A DNA stretch of 64,000 nucleotides from Cnuella takakiae (GTDB lineage: Bacteria; Bacteroidota; Bacteroidia; Chitinophagales; Chitinophagaceae): the NCBI RefSeq assembly GCF_001953305.1, contig NZ_MTFE01000010.1, positions 3,199,571-3,263,570 of the forward strand, in the 5' to 3' direction. The position numbers were made by a program, and so were the translations under genes. The notes beneath the pieces were generated by a model. It had not been told where the DNA came from. It worked only from the letters and a program-made list of their open reading frames with translations, and made no database searches. How positions within the stretch are numbered: position 1 is the first letter of the stretch; each line of letters begins with the position of its first letter. Positions 34,406-43,363 of the stretch are shown one piece after another.

Positions 34406-35389
34406 ATGGCAACAATAAACTGGGGCATTATTGGATGTGGTGAGGTTTGCGAAGTAAAAAGCGGTCCTGCTTTCCAAAAGGTTCCCGGTTCACAGTTGGC
34501 AGCGGTTATGCGCCGCAACGGCGAAAAGGCAGCCGATTTTGCACGCCGGCATGGCGTACCCCGCTCCTACAATCAGGCCGATCAACTGATCAACGACCCG
34601 GAGGTCAATGCCGTTTATATTGCCACCCCGCCCGACACACATGAAGCTTATACCCTTGCGGCACTACACGCAGGCAAACCGGTTTACGTTGAAAAGCCCA
34701 TGGCATTGTCTGCCGCTGCTGCCTTTCGAATGCAGGAAGCCTCCCGGGTTTTACAAGTGCCGCTCTGCGTGGCCCACTACCGCAGGCAACAGCCCCAGTA
34801 TTTAAAAGTGCTGGAATTGCTCCGAACTGGCGCCATCGGACAGGTGCGCAATGTTGAACTGAAATTTGTGGCCCCAGCCAGCGCTTATGATACCACGGAA
34901 GCAAGAATCAGTTGGCGGGTAAACCCGGAGATTAGCGGCGGCGGTATTTTCCATGACCTGGCACCCCACCAGCTGGACCTGATGAATTATTTTTTTGGCC
35001 AACCCAAACTAGTAAAAGGTATGGCCACCAATACTGCCGGCCAATATGACCCACCAGACACCCTCGCTGCCATCCTGCAGTTTGAGGAAAATATACTGTT
35101 GGCAGCCAATTGGTTTTTTGCGGCCCCAGAGGGGGTGAAAGAAGATTATTGCCGGATCAATGGCTCAAATGGTTACCTGCAATTTTCCATATTCGGTGCG
35201 CCTGGAATTACATGGTTGCACGATGGAGCCGTGGAGCAAATTCCTTTTTACCCGCTGATGCATGTGCAGGAGCCGATGATTGCAGCAGTAACCCAGTTTT
35301 TCCTGGGAAATGGTGCAAATCCCTGTCCCCCGGCGGCGGGTGTGGTGGTAATGGAATGCATGGAAAAAATTGCAGGGGCAGGGGAATAA
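34406..35389 (+). CDS. Gfo/Idh/MocA-family NAD(P)-dependent oxidoreductase
   Basis: 327 residues. N-terminal Rossmann fold (INWGIIGCGEV), then VYIATPPDTH and GKPVYVEKPMAL, the latter with the catalytic EKP Lys of the family, and a C-terminal substrate domain (GGGIFHDLAPHQLDLMNYFFG, with the active-site His pair). These enzymes act on sugars, inositols or related compounds; the substrate is not clear from the sequence or neighbours. Monocistronic. Confidence 0.9.
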   Translation: MATINWGIIGCGEVCEVKSGPAFQKVPGSQLAAVMRRNGEKAADFARRHGVPRSYNQADQLINDPEVNAVYIATPPDTHEAYTLAALHAGKPVYVEKPMALSAAAAFRMQEASRVLQVPLCVAHYRRQQPQYLKVLELLRTGAIGQVRNVELKFVAPASAYDTTEARISWRVNPEISGGGIFHDLAPHQLDLMNYFFGQPKLVKGMATNTAGQYDPPDTLAAILQFEENILLAANWFFAAPEGVKEDYCRINGSNGYLQFSIFGAPGITWLHDGAVEQIPFYPLMHVQEPMIAAVTQFFLGNGANPCPPAAGVVVMECMEKIAGAGE

Positions 35390-35504
35390 ACCTGTAAAAG
35401 GCGCAAAAAGATCAACCCCTTTTTTACTGCTGAAAGCTGTTCAAAACACGGAAATTCCACCCGAACATCACCTAATTGATCAACTTGGCCCAGTGTTTGG
35501 ATTT

Positions 35505-35678
35505 ATGCTGAAAAATGCGTTTATGTTTCCTGTGTGGTTTTTTATGATAATGATTGGGATAATAGGTTACCTCTTGTACCTCACCCGGCCAAATGAAGAC
35601 AGTTTTGTTGTGATCAGCCGCAATGGACTGCGCAAAATGCAAGGCTGGTTCAGGGGGCGTGTAAGTGGCCGTGGCTAA
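35505..35678 (+). CDS. Possible small single-helix membrane protein
   Basis: 57 residues from ATG 35505: one strong hydrophobic segment (FPVWFFMIMIGIIGYLLYL) then a basic tail. The frame extends upstream to 35370 inside the oxidoreductase gene. No homologue recognised; it may be a chance frame. Confidence 0.25.
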   Translation: MLKNAFMFPVWFFMIMIGIIGYLLYLTRPNEDSFVVISRNGLRKMQGWFRGRVSGRG

Positions 35679-35701
35679 TAGTACGGAGATGCTAATTCCA
35701 G

Positions 35702-35887
35702 TTAATCTTTCTTTTTGTTGTTATTACGGGTTTTTACAACCAGCAACAGCAAAGCCAGCGCCGATGCTATGATCCATACAATGGGCATATTGTACCACTG
35801 TTCCGTTATACTTTCCCCGGCCTCCTGACTGTGTACTACCAATGCGGTAAGCACCAGGATCAGCACCAAAAATCTTTTGCTTTTCAT
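35702..35887 (-). CDS. Small exported single-TM protein
   Basis: 61 residues: signal-like N-terminus (MKSKRFLVLILVLTALVVHSQ), 15-residue spacer, one helix (IVWIIASALALLLLVV) and a KTRNNNKKKD tail. The layout, cleavable leader plus short anchored peptide, is common in Chitinophagaceae. It follows yggS by 20 bases; the frame also opens at a TTG overlapping the yggS stop (35911). Function unknown. Confidence 0.6.
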   Translation of the reverse strand: MKSKRFLVLILVLTALVVHSQEAGESITEQWYNMPIVWIIASALALLLLVVKTRNNNKKKD

Positions 35888-35907
35888 ATCATCCTTATTG
35901 TCCGCGT

Positions 35908-36594
35908 TCAACCTGCGGTGGTACCATAATTACGCGCACCAAACAATAGGCTGCCAATGCGTACCATATTGCTGCCCTGCTCCAGCGCCAGGGGGTAATC
36001 GTTACTCATACCCATCGAACGAATCTCCATTTCCAACGCCGGCAAACCTGCATTTTGATATTGTTGAAATAAGTCTTGCACAACACCAAACTCCTGAATC
36101 ACCTGTTCCTTATTTTCGGTAAAAGAAGCCATTCCCATCATCCCCCTGATGCGTACATGAGTAAGTTCGGATAAAACTTCTGGCTTACATAGCTGCTCCA
36201 GCTCCGCTGCATCAAAACCAAACTTTGTTTCCTCGCTGGCTATATGTACCTGCAACAGTACATCAATGACCCGGTTAATTTTCGCTCCCTGTTTGTTGAT
36301 TTCCCGCAGCAGTTTGTAGCTGTCTACACCATGAATAAGGTACACAAAAGGAGCAATGTATTTTACCTTGTTTGTTTGCAGGTGACCAATGAAGTGCCAC
36401 CGGATATCTCCAGGCAGCAGCGGCTGTTTTTCTACAAGTTCCTGCACATAGTTTTCACCGAAATCCCTTTGGCCCAATGCGTATAAGGCTTCAATGTCCG
36501 AAACAGGTTTTGTTTTGCTTACTGCAACCAGTGTGGCATTGAATTTTTCCAGTTCTTTCCGGATCGTTTCAAAATTTGTAGTGTTGATGGCCAT
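35908..36594 (-). CDS. YggS/PROSC-type PLP homeostasis protein
   Basis: 228 residues. Alanine-racemase N-terminal-like barrel that binds PLP without catalysis and buffers the cofactor. Motifs: TLVAVSKTKP with the PLP lysine, FGENYVQE, WHFIGHLQTNKVKYI, IRGMMGMAS, and SMGMSNDYPLALEQGSNMVRIGSLLFGAR. Start 36594 (MAINTTNFET), with a TACATTTG box at 36618-36611; the upstream extension to 36639 is unlikely. Confidence 0.94.
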   Translation of the reverse strand: MAINTTNFETIRKELEKFNATLVAVSKTKPVSDIEALYALGQRDFGENYVQELVEKQPLLPGDIRWHFIGHLQTNKVKYIAPFVYLIHGVDSYKLLREINKQGAKINRVIDVLLQVHIASEETKFGFDAAELEQLCKPEVLSELTHVRIRGMMGMASFTENKEQVIQEFGVVQDLFQQYQNAGLPALEMEIRSMGMSNDYPLALEQGSNMVRIGSLLFGARNYGTTAG

Positions 36595-36610
36595 GATGTC
36601 TATCTTGCTG

Positions 36611-36618
36611 CAAATGTA
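36611..36618 (-). promoter_or_regulatory. -7 element (TACATTTG) before yggS
   Basis: Complete TAnnTTTG match 16 bases before the yggS start, in the 55-base divergent gap. Confidence 0.45.
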
Positions 36619-36649
36619 GGAGCGCTTTTTCAAACACATCTAAGATCAC

Positions 36650-37300
36650 ATGAAGCGTTATAGATTAGTTTTCGGATTGTTGGCTAGTACTGTTTTCCTT
36701 TCCTGTAAAACGCCGGCGCAAACAGTCAGTCCCAATTCATTGAAGGCGGTGGAAGGCCAACTCTTCCTGGATAATGGTGATACCGTCACGGGTAAAATTT
36801 CTATGAACCAGGAAGTGCTCATTGCGCCGGACATACAAGTTGCAGGCGAAAATGGCAGCCAGCAATTTCACCTGATGGATGTAAAAGGCTATGCTGCAAA
36901 TGGCGAGGTGTATGAACTAAAGCATACCGAAAATCATATACACCCGCGCAGTGGTTTTTACTTTATGAAAAGGTTGACCCCTGATGGGGCGGCCATGCAC
37001 CTGTACGAGCATCTTGAGCGCAAACAGAAAAGCAAATCACCTATGGATGTGGCATATCAGCCTGTTTATTATGTGCAGTTGCCGGGAGAAAAGCTGGACC
37101 GGGTTTATGCTTCGTTCAGTAAGGCCCTCGTCCCACATTTTCACCAGAAGATGGCCGGTTATATAAAGGATTGCCCTGCCTTGCAGCAACAGGTAAAGCA
37201 AAAGCAGAAAGGATTTTTTTACAGCAGGATGGACGCTACGGAGGCACAGAGAAAAGAAGTATTGCTTCGGATCATAGAATCGTACAATAATTGTAAATAA
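36650..37300 (+). CDS. Lipoprotein of unknown function
   Basis: 216 residues with lipoprotein signal (LLASTVFLSC, Cys19). Then a beta-rich domain (EGQLFLDNGDTVTGKISM, VKGYAANGEVYELKH) and a helical C-terminal region with charged Gln/Lys segments (LQQQVKQKQKGFFYSRMDATEAQRKEVLLRIIESY). Not recognised. Divergent from yggS with 55 bases between starts; shares a bidirectional terminator with the acyl-CoA dehydrogenase. Confidence 0.75.
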   Translation: MKRYRLVFGLLASTVFLSCKTPAQTVSPNSLKAVEGQLFLDNGDTVTGKISMNQEVLIAPDIQVAGENGSQQFHLMDVKGYAANGEVYELKHTENHIHPRSGFYFMKRLTPDGAAMHLYEHLERKQKSKSPMDVAYQPVYYVQLPGEKLDRVYASFSKALVPHFHQKMAGYIKDCPALQQQVKQKQKGFFYSRMDATEAQRKEVLLRIIESYNNCK

Positions 37301-37327
37301 AAAAGGCTCCCTGTGGAGCCCTTTTTT
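37297..37327. terminator. Bidirectional intrinsic terminator
   Basis: aaaaaaggctcc, ctgt loop, ggagcccttttttt. Between the convergent lipoprotein and acyl-CoA dehydrogenase genes; it overlaps the last bases of both. Confidence 0.9.
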
Positions 37328-38480
37328 ATTTTAAGATCGTTCTGCTGATCACAATTCTTTGCACTTCACTTGTGCCTTCATATATCTGCGTGATCTTGGC
37401 ATCGCGCATCAGGCGTTCTACGTGGTACTCTTTTACGTATCCATATCCTCCGTGTATTTGAACGGCCTCCGTGCTGGTCCACATAGCCGTTTCAGATGCA
37501 AACACTTTAGCCATGGAAGATGATAGGGTATAATCCTGGTGGTTGTCTTTATCCCAGGCTGCCTTAAGACACAACATCCTGGAAGCTTCTACACGGGTAG
37601 CCATATCCGCCAGTTTAAAGGCAATTGCCTGGTGGTTCATGATCTCCGTACCAAAAGCTTTTCTTGTCTTTGCATATTCTTTCGCCAGTTCATAGGCGCC
37701 GGAAGCAATCCCCAAAGCCTGAGAGGCAATACCAATGCGCCCACCGGCAAGTGTTTTCATGGCGAAGGTGAATCCAAAACCATGTGCACCGATCCGGTTT
37801 TCCTTGGGCACTTTTACATCGTTGAACAAGATGGTATGTGTGTCGGAAGCACGGATGCCCATTTTGTTTTCCTTGCCGCTAACCACCACGCCGGGCCATG
37901 ATTTTTCTACAATAAAAACATCAATCCCTTTCGATCCCACGGCTGCATCGGTTTGCGCCATTACCAGGTATACAGAAGCGGAATTGCCATTGGTGATCCA
38001 GTTCTTGGTACCATTCAGCAGGTAGTAGTCGCCCACATCTTCGGCGATAGTGCGTTGGGAGGTGGCATCTGATCCTGCTTCGGGTTCGCTCAGCAGGAAG
38101 GCACCGATGTACAGTTCGCCGTCTTTTTTGCCTTGTGCTAGTGGAGTAAGGTATTTTCGCTTTTGCTCCTCGGTTCCATAAGCTTCTATACCATAGCAAA
38201 CCAGGCTATTGTTTACACTCATACAAACGCTTACCGAGGCATCGATCTTGCTTATCTCTTCCATCGCCAAAACGTATGATGCAGTATCCAATCCGGCGCC
38301 GCCATATTCGGGGCTTACCATCATACCCATAAAACCCAGTTCGGCAAGCTTTTCAATCTGCTCGCGGGGAAACTGCATTTTTTCGTCGCGTTCAATAACG
38401 CCGGGCAGGCATTCGGTACGGGCAAAATCCCTTGCCGCATTCCGAATCATTAGTTGTTCCTCTGTAAATTGAAAATCCAT
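37326..38480 (-). CDS. Acyl-CoA dehydrogenase, short-chain (butyryl-CoA) type
   Basis: 384-residue FAD enzyme of beta-oxidation. N-terminal FTEEQLMIRNAARDFA, GFMGMMVSPEYGGAGLDT, SEPEAGSDA, the FAD/ETF region NGTKNWITNG, and the C-terminal VQIHGGYGYVKEYHVERLMRDAKITQIYEGTSEVQRIVISR with the catalytic Glu in YEGTSE. That ending marks the short/branched-chain group, distinct from the glutaryl-CoA type at 17.3 kb. Start 38480, with TATATTTG at 38506-38499. Confidence 0.93.
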   Translation of the reverse strand: MDFQFTEEQLMIRNAARDFARTECLPGVIERDEKMQFPREQIEKLAELGFMGMMVSPEYGGAGLDTASYVLAMEEISKIDASVSVCMSVNNSLVCYGIEAYGTEEQKRKYLTPLAQGKKDGELYIGAFLLSEPEAGSDATSQRTIAEDVGDYYLLNGTKNWITNGNSASVYLVMAQTDAAVGSKGIDVFIVEKSWPGVVVSGKENKMGIRASDTHTILFNDVKVPKENRIGAHGFGFTFAMKTLAGGRIGIASQALGIASGAYELAKEYAKTRKAFGTEIMNHQAIAFKLADMATRVEASRMLCLKAAWDKDNHQDYTLSSSMAKVFASETAMWTSTEAVQIHGGYGYVKEYHVERLMRDAKITQIYEGTSEVQRIVISRTILK

Positions 38481-38498
38481 AAACAAGCAATTATCTAT

Positions 38499-38506
38499 CA
38501 AATATA
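38499..38506 (-). promoter_or_regulatory. -7 element (TATATTTG) before the acyl-CoA dehydrogenase
   Basis: Complete TAnnTTTG match 18 bases before the start; -33 not evident. Confidence 0.45.
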
Positions 38507-38671
38507 AAGCCGTGCTTATTTGTTGCACCCGGATTTGAAGATGTTAACAATAGCGCTGCATAACTGTACAAACATTCGGAAAATGAAGCCTTAGATTGAT
38601 AAACATGCAAGGACGGCTTGGTTGCAATGGAAAAGGCTGTACGCTGAAATTATTGGATTATTTGATTGCAA

Positions 38672-38824
38672 CTAGCTTCGCTTGCAGGTATTCAGGGCAA
38701 TCTGGTTTACTAATTGTTCATCCGCTGGCAGCGCCTTACCCGGCAGAAGGTGCAGTAAAGTATAAGCTTTACCGCCGGCTACTTTCTGGATGATGCTTTC
38801 GGCTGTCCATGATTGTTGGCCCAT
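38672..38824 (-). pseudogene. Possible YCII-domain gene remnant
   Basis: A 50-residue frame from ATG 38824 contains AYTLLHLLPGKALPADEQLVNQI, which resembles the opening of YCII-related proteins, then stops after NTCKRS, about half a domain short; the following bases do not continue the family in other frames. It occupies the gap between two good genes and overlaps the promoter of the GNAT gene. Family match is from memory and short, so low confidence. Confidence 0.3.
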
Positions 38825-38829
38825 AGCAA

Positions 38830-38837
38830 TACTTTTG
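38830..38837 (+). promoter_or_regulatory. -7 element (TACTTTTG) before the GNAT gene
   Basis: Complete TAnnTTTG match, 21 bases before the ATG at 38859. Confidence 0.5.
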
Positions 38838-38858
38838 CAGAAAAATAAGAGCCTCCCC

Positions 38859-39293
38859 ATGATCTTCAAAACAATTGCGCACCTTTCTGATGCTTACAAC
38901 GAAATGCTTGAACTAAGGGTGCGTGTATTGCTCTCCCCTATCGGCATTCCTGCATCGTATATAATTCCGGAAAAAGAAGCCAGGGATTTTCTTCTGGGTG
39001 CTTATGACAACGATAAACTGGTAGGTTGCTGCATCTTAACCGACCGGGGCAATGCACAGGTGCAACTGCGGCAGATGGCCGTTGATACTTCCGTGCAGGG
39101 AACAGGTGTTGGTGCCGAACTTATCCGCTATGCCGAAAAGGTGGCCAAGGAAAACGGATTCAGGACCTTGTTCATGCATGCCCGTAACCCAGTAATAGGA
39201 TTTTATGAGAAGTGCGGGTACAAAATCGTTGGTGCGGAATTCTTCGAAGTAGACCTGGGACACCACAGGATGGAAAAAGAGATTGGAGCTTAG
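38859..39293 (+). CDS. GNAT-family N-acetyltransferase
   Basis: 144 residues from ATG 38859. The acetyl-CoA site is recognisable: LRQMAVDTSVQGTGVGAELIRYAEKVA (motif A with QGTGVGAE) and NPVIGFYEKCGYKIVG (motif B). N-terminal half ISDAYNEMLELRVRVLL is typical of the ElaA/PhnO-like group. Substrate unknown. The frame is open to 38790 but the -7 box lies between. Confidence 0.85.
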   Translation: MIFKTIAHLSDAYNEMLELRVRVLLSPIGIPASYIIPEKEARDFLLGAYDNDKLVGCCILTDRGNAQVQLRQMAVDTSVQGTGVGAELIRYAEKVAKENGFRTLFMHARNPVIGFYEKCGYKIVGAEFFEVDLGHHRMEKEIGA

Positions 39294-39419
39294 GGCTCAT
39301 TGAAAAATGATCAGTGGATTGTAAGCATTTGAATTCCTGTTTGAATTCTATCTCTTTCTTTTAAGTTCTAACACATCTTCATTTGCGGCAGCAAGATCAT
39401 AAATACCTATCTTTTTGCC

Positions 39420-40889
39420 ATGCAACCATATGTTCTTGGAATTGATATAGGCACGGGCAGCACCAAAGCGGTGGCGGTGGATGAAGAGGGAAAGGTATTG
39501 CTGGCAAAACAGGCTTACTACCCAGCGGGATTCAGCCATACGGAACAAGATCCGCAGGTGATCTGGAAAGCCTTCCTCCAGGTGGTCCGGGAAGTATGCC
39601 AGGTACTGCCACCACCTAGGGCCCTTTCGTTTAGCAGTGCCATGCACAGTATCATGGCACTGGACCAACAGATGCAACCCATCACGTCCCTGCTTACCTG
39701 GGCAGACGACCGGGCTGCGGCCATTGCCACAGACCTGTTGCGGCAAACTTTTGGAGCAGACTTATATCGGGCTACAGGAACGCCCATACATGCTTTATCA
39801 CCTTTAACCAAGATCAAATGGTGGCAGCAAAATGATCCTGCTTTATACGAAAGAGCCCACTTTTTTGTCGGCATCAAAGAGTATATCTGGTACCGCCTTT
39901 TTGGTGTTCTGGAAACAGATTACTCGCTGGCTTCAGCTACGGGCTTGATGAATATTCAAACTTTGGAATGGCATGAAAGTTCTTTAGATTTCGCAGGCAT
40001 TAAAATAGAACAACTGCCAAAACTGGTACCCACCACTCACCTTCGAAACCAGCTTACTCATGAAGCAGCACAAGTTACCGGTTTGCCAGCTGCTACCATT
40101 GGGATTATTGGTGCTTCCGACGGATGCCTGGCCAACCTGGGCACATCAGCCCTCCAACCCGGCACAGCGGCTATTACCATTGGTACCAGCGGTGCTGTAA
40201 GAACGGCTGGTACCAAACCTACTCCAGTTTTCCCGGCACAATTGTTCAACTACTACCTCGATGAAGGTTGTTGGATTACTGGAGGTGCCATCAATAATGG
40301 CGGTGCGGCTATACAATGGTTAGCAAAAACGCTTGGTTACGACAGCATACCCGAGGCTCTTATTCAGGACGCAGGCGCATTAGCACCCGGCGCAGATGGT
40401 TTGTTGTTTCTTCCATTTTTGTTGGGCGAACGCGCACCCATATGGGACAGCCATAGTAGTGCAGCATTTATAGGATTGCAACAGAAGCATGGACCTGCAC
40501 ACCTGATGCGTGCTGTGCTAGAAGGCATCTGTTTTGCTTTACTATCCGTATTAGAACCTTTGGAACGGTCTGCTGGAAAAGTGGATACCCTGCACCTGAG
40601 TGGCGGCTTCACCCGTTCAGCGGCTGCGCTGCAAATATTGTCCGATTGTTTGGGTAAAAAGGTTGTGTTGTTGCAAACAGAAGATGCATCCGCTATCGGT
40701 GCTGCCATGCTGGGTTGGAAAGCACTTGGTGAAGTAAAAGGTTTTGCAACCATGCCCAAGCCAGAGCAGGTAAAAACATTTTATCCTTGTGCAACTTCCA
40801 TTGAACGCTATCAACAGCTTTATGCTTTGTATCAGCCTTTATACAACCAGTTGAAAACAACCATGCACCGGTTACAGGACCTAGCTTAG
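39420..40889 (+). CDS. gntK: FGGY-family carbohydrate kinase, gluconokinase type
   Basis: 489 residues. N-terminal GIDIGTGSTKAVAVDEEG phosphate loop, SSAMHSIMALDQ, TWADDRA, ATGTPIHALSPLTKIKWW and ASATGLMNIQ, GTSGAVR, GGAINNGGAAIQWL, and the C-terminal FGGY signature-like LHLSGGFTRSAAALQILSDCLGKKV. The HxLSPL and ITSLLTWAD patterns match bacterial gluconokinases of the GntK/Bacillus type, producing 6-phosphogluconate from gluconate. No permease or dehydrogenase next to it. Family certain, substrate likely. Confidence 0.85.
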   Translation: MQPYVLGIDIGTGSTKAVAVDEEGKVLLAKQAYYPAGFSHTEQDPQVIWKAFLQVVREVCQVLPPPRALSFSSAMHSIMALDQQMQPITSLLTWADDRAAAIATDLLRQTFGADLYRATGTPIHALSPLTKIKWWQQNDPALYERAHFFVGIKEYIWYRLFGVLETDYSLASATGLMNIQTLEWHESSLDFAGIKIEQLPKLVPTTHLRNQLTHEAAQVTGLPAATIGIIGASDGCLANLGTSALQPGTAAITIGTSGAVRTAGTKPTPVFPAQLFNYYLDEGCWITGGAINNGGAAIQWLAKTLGYDSIPEALIQDAGALAPGADGLLFLPFLLGERAPIWDSHSSAAFIGLQQKHGPAHLMRAVLEGICFALLSVLEPLERSAGKVDTLHLSGGFTRSAAALQILSDCLGKKVVLLQTEDASAIGAAMLGWKALGEVKGFATMPKPEQVKTFYPCATSIERYQQLYALYQPLYNQLKTTMHRLQDLA

Positions 40890-40959
40890 TAAAAGATTGT
40901 TTTGAAGCTACATACTATGAGTACTCCTTAAAAGCAGTAGCTTTTCCACCCGATCAAGG

Positions 40960-42135
40960 TCAATCTTTTATCTGCAACACCGCTTTTGCTAGCGCTATGT
41001 ATTCCGCACTGCCGGTATACTTACCTCTTTCATCAGACAATTTTACAACAGGAATCCAGCCCTCTCCTTCCGGGCAGGCTTCTGTCATTTTGATTACGAT
41101 GTTCATGGGTTTGAGGCCTACATCATTGGTAAGGTTGGTGCCAATACCAAAGGACATTCCAATCCTGCCTTTGCAATGTGCCACAATGCGGGACACTTTC
41201 TCGGTATTCAGGCTGTCGGAGAAAATGATGGTTTTTGTTTTGGCATCAATGCCCAACTTTTCATAATGAGCGATGGTGCTATCAGCAAATTCCAGCGGAT
41301 CACCGCTATCATGGCGAACGCCATCAAACAGCTTAGCAAACTTTTTATCAAATATTTCGAAGAACTCCGCTGTGGTATACGTATCCGACAGCGCAATACC
41401 CAAGTCGCCACGGTATACCTGGACCCAGTTTTCCAAAGCAATGGTATTGGCCATTTTAAATCCAAACTGTGCCCCATGAAACATAAACCACTCGTGGGCA
41501 TGGGTGCCAATAGGTTTGGTTTGGTATTTCATTGCCAGGTGCACGTTGGAGCTGCCCACAAAAGTTTGACCTGCCTGCGCAGCAAGGGTGCGCACCACCA
41601 GGTCCTGCACCCGGTACGAATGCCGCCGCCGGGTGCCGAAATCTGCAATGGTCACACCCAAATGTTCAAAAGCATTGAGTTTTGCTGATGCTTTGGCAGC
41701 AATGGCCTCGGCATCTTCCCCTTCTTGTTGCTGAAGGAGGTAAAAGTTTTCAGAGATCAAACAAAGCAGGGGTACTTCCCACAAAATGGTACGGTACCAT
41801 AGGCCTTCAACGTTTACCGTAAGTTCACCGGCTTCCTGCCTGATTACTACCTCCGATGGGTCGTAACAATAGCCCTGCAAAAAGTCGAAGTATACCGGGT
41901 CAAGGTAGGGGCAGGCTTTGGCAAAAAAGGCCTTTTCGGCTGCTGAAAGCCGGAGTTGGGCCATCGCATTTACGGAGGCCCTCAGTGCCTCGGCAAAACC
42001 CTCGGGAAAAACATGTTTGCCACGGTTGATGAACTGGTAGCGTGCACGGGCACGCGGAAACAATTTCAACACGCCTTGCTGCATGGTGAACTTGTAAAAA
42101 TCGTTGTCCAGGATGGAGGGCAGTTGTGCAAACAT
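40960..42135 (-). CDS. pncB: Nicotinate phosphoribosyltransferase
   Basis: 391 residues. Salvages nicotinate to NAMN using PRPP and ATP. Motifs: NDFYKFTMQQGVLK, FGTRRRHSYRVQDLV, FVGSSNVHLAMKY, GTHAHEWFM, and GVRHDSGDPLEFAD with the His that is phosphorylated in the family, then KIIFSDSLN and GIGTNLTND. Length matches PncB1. Monocistronic. Confidence 0.95.
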   Translation of the reverse strand: MFAQLPSILDNDFYKFTMQQGVLKLFPRARARYQFINRGKHVFPEGFAEALRASVNAMAQLRLSAAEKAFFAKACPYLDPVYFDFLQGYCYDPSEVVIRQEAGELTVNVEGLWYRTILWEVPLLCLISENFYLLQQQEGEDAEAIAAKASAKLNAFEHLGVTIADFGTRRRHSYRVQDLVVRTLAAQAGQTFVGSSNVHLAMKYQTKPIGTHAHEWFMFHGAQFGFKMANTIALENWVQVYRGDLGIALSDTYTTAEFFEIFDKKFAKLFDGVRHDSGDPLEFADSTIAHYEKLGIDAKTKTIIFSDSLNTEKVSRIVAHCKGRIGMSFGIGTNLTNDVGLKPMNIVIKMTEACPEGEGWIPVVKLSDERGKYTGSAEYIALAKAVLQIKD

Positions 42136-42207
42136 GTACTGCGAATTTTGATGTTCGCCTTAAATGTAAAAAACTAAGGCCAGCCCTGCCGGGGTTCCCT
42201 GCACGCA

Positions 42208-42242
42208 ACAAAAAAGGCCTTCCGAAGAAAGCCTTTTCCTGT
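42208..42242 (-). terminator. Terminator after the desaturase gene
   Basis: aaaaggc / gcctttt stem with a 12-base loop, within 15-45 bases after the desaturase stop; T-rich on the minus strand. Confidence 0.6.
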
Positions 42243-42254
42243 TTTGATTCAATC

Positions 42255-43322
42255 TTATTTTCTGCCCATTTCCCTTAAGAATGCCACATGCGAGGCCACG
42301 GCATAACGCATTTTGGGATACTCGATGTAAGGAATGCCAAATTCCTGGCAGGTTTCCTTTACAATACGGCTGATATGCGGGTAGTGTACGTGTGATATCT
42401 TGGGAAACAGGTGGTGCTCTACCTGGAAGTTAAGTCCGCCTACCAACCAGCTGATCACGCGGTTGCGGGGAGCGAAATTGGCTGTTGTTTTCAACTGGTG
42501 AATGGCCCATTCGTCTTCCATCTTGCCTGTCATTTCGTTAGGCATAGGAAAATGTGTGTGCTCCACTGTATGCGCCAGCTGGAAAACAATGGATATGATA
42601 AGACCTGTAAATACACCAAAAACGAGGTAGCCCCCTAACCAGGGAAGGAAGCCAACCATATAGATAGGCAACACCACGAATAAGAACATATACAGCACTT
42701 TGAAGCTCCAGAAAACAATATGATCCCATGCTTTCATCTTCTTCAGGGGCATGGCGCCGATCTTGCGGTTGAAGTATTTCTGGAAGTCCATTACAAACAC
42801 CCACAGGATGTACAGCAGGGCATAAAGAATCCAAAAATAGATATGCTGGTATTTATGCAGGCGGTATCGCGGCTGGGTGCTGCTCATGCGCATCCAGGGT
42901 TTAATATCAATATCATCGTCCACACCATCGATATTGGTATAGGCATGGTGAATCACGTTGTGTTTTACGTTCCACATAAAAGAAGATCCACCTACAACGT
43001 TGAGCGAAAATGCGGCCACTTCGTTCAACAATTTGCTTTGGCTAAAAGAACCATGGCCACCATCGTGCATGATGTTGAATCCTATGGCAGCAACTACGCC
43101 ACCCAGCAAAATGCATTCACCAAGCGCCAGGATAGCTGGCGGGGTGAAGAATACAAGGTGGGTATAAATAGCTATAAAGGCTAAAGTGAGAATGATGGCT
43201 TTGGAGTACAGAACGGCATTCCCGGTAGGTGCCTTGCCTGTTTCAGCAAAATAGGTGTTGATGCGTTTTTTTAATTCCTGGTGAAAGGATTGCGAGGCAG
43301 TAGAAAACTTGGGAGTAGCCAT
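42255..43322 (-). CDS. Membrane fatty acid desaturase (acyl-CoA/acyl-lipid, front-end type)
   Basis: 355 residues with four membrane helices and the three His boxes: HDGGHGSF (HxxxH), HNVIHHAYTN (HxxHH) and QVEHHLFP (QxxHH). The Gln in the last box is the front-end (delta-5/6) desaturase form. Di-iron enzyme in the inner membrane using O2 and reduced cytochrome b5 or ferredoxin; no cytochrome b5 domain is fused. Start ATG 43322 rather than the GTG two codons upstream. Confidence 0.92.
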   Translation of the reverse strand: MATPKFSTASQSFHQELKKRINTYFAETGKAPTGNAVLYSKAIILTLAFIAIYTHLVFFTPPAILALGECILLGGVVAAIGFNIMHDGGHGSFSQSKLLNEVAAFSLNVVGGSSFMWNVKHNVIHHAYTNIDGVDDDIDIKPWMRMSSTQPRYRLHKYQHIYFWILYALLYILWVFVMDFQKYFNRKIGAMPLKKMKAWDHIVFWSFKVLYMFLFVVLPIYMVGFLPWLGGYLVFGVFTGLIISIVFQLAHTVEHTHFPMPNEMTGKMEDEWAIHQLKTTANFAPRNRVISWLVGGLNFQVEHHLFPKISHVHYPHISRIVKETCQEFGIPYIEYPKMRYAVASHVAFLREMGRK

Positions 43323-43363
43323 GTACACAAATCTGTTAGGTAAATAAATCCGATGCCTGGGGG

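Noticed and set aside
38596..38793. 65-residue plus-strand frame before the GNAT gene
   Set aside because: No features, and it overlaps the more family-like minus-strand remnant and the GNAT promoter.
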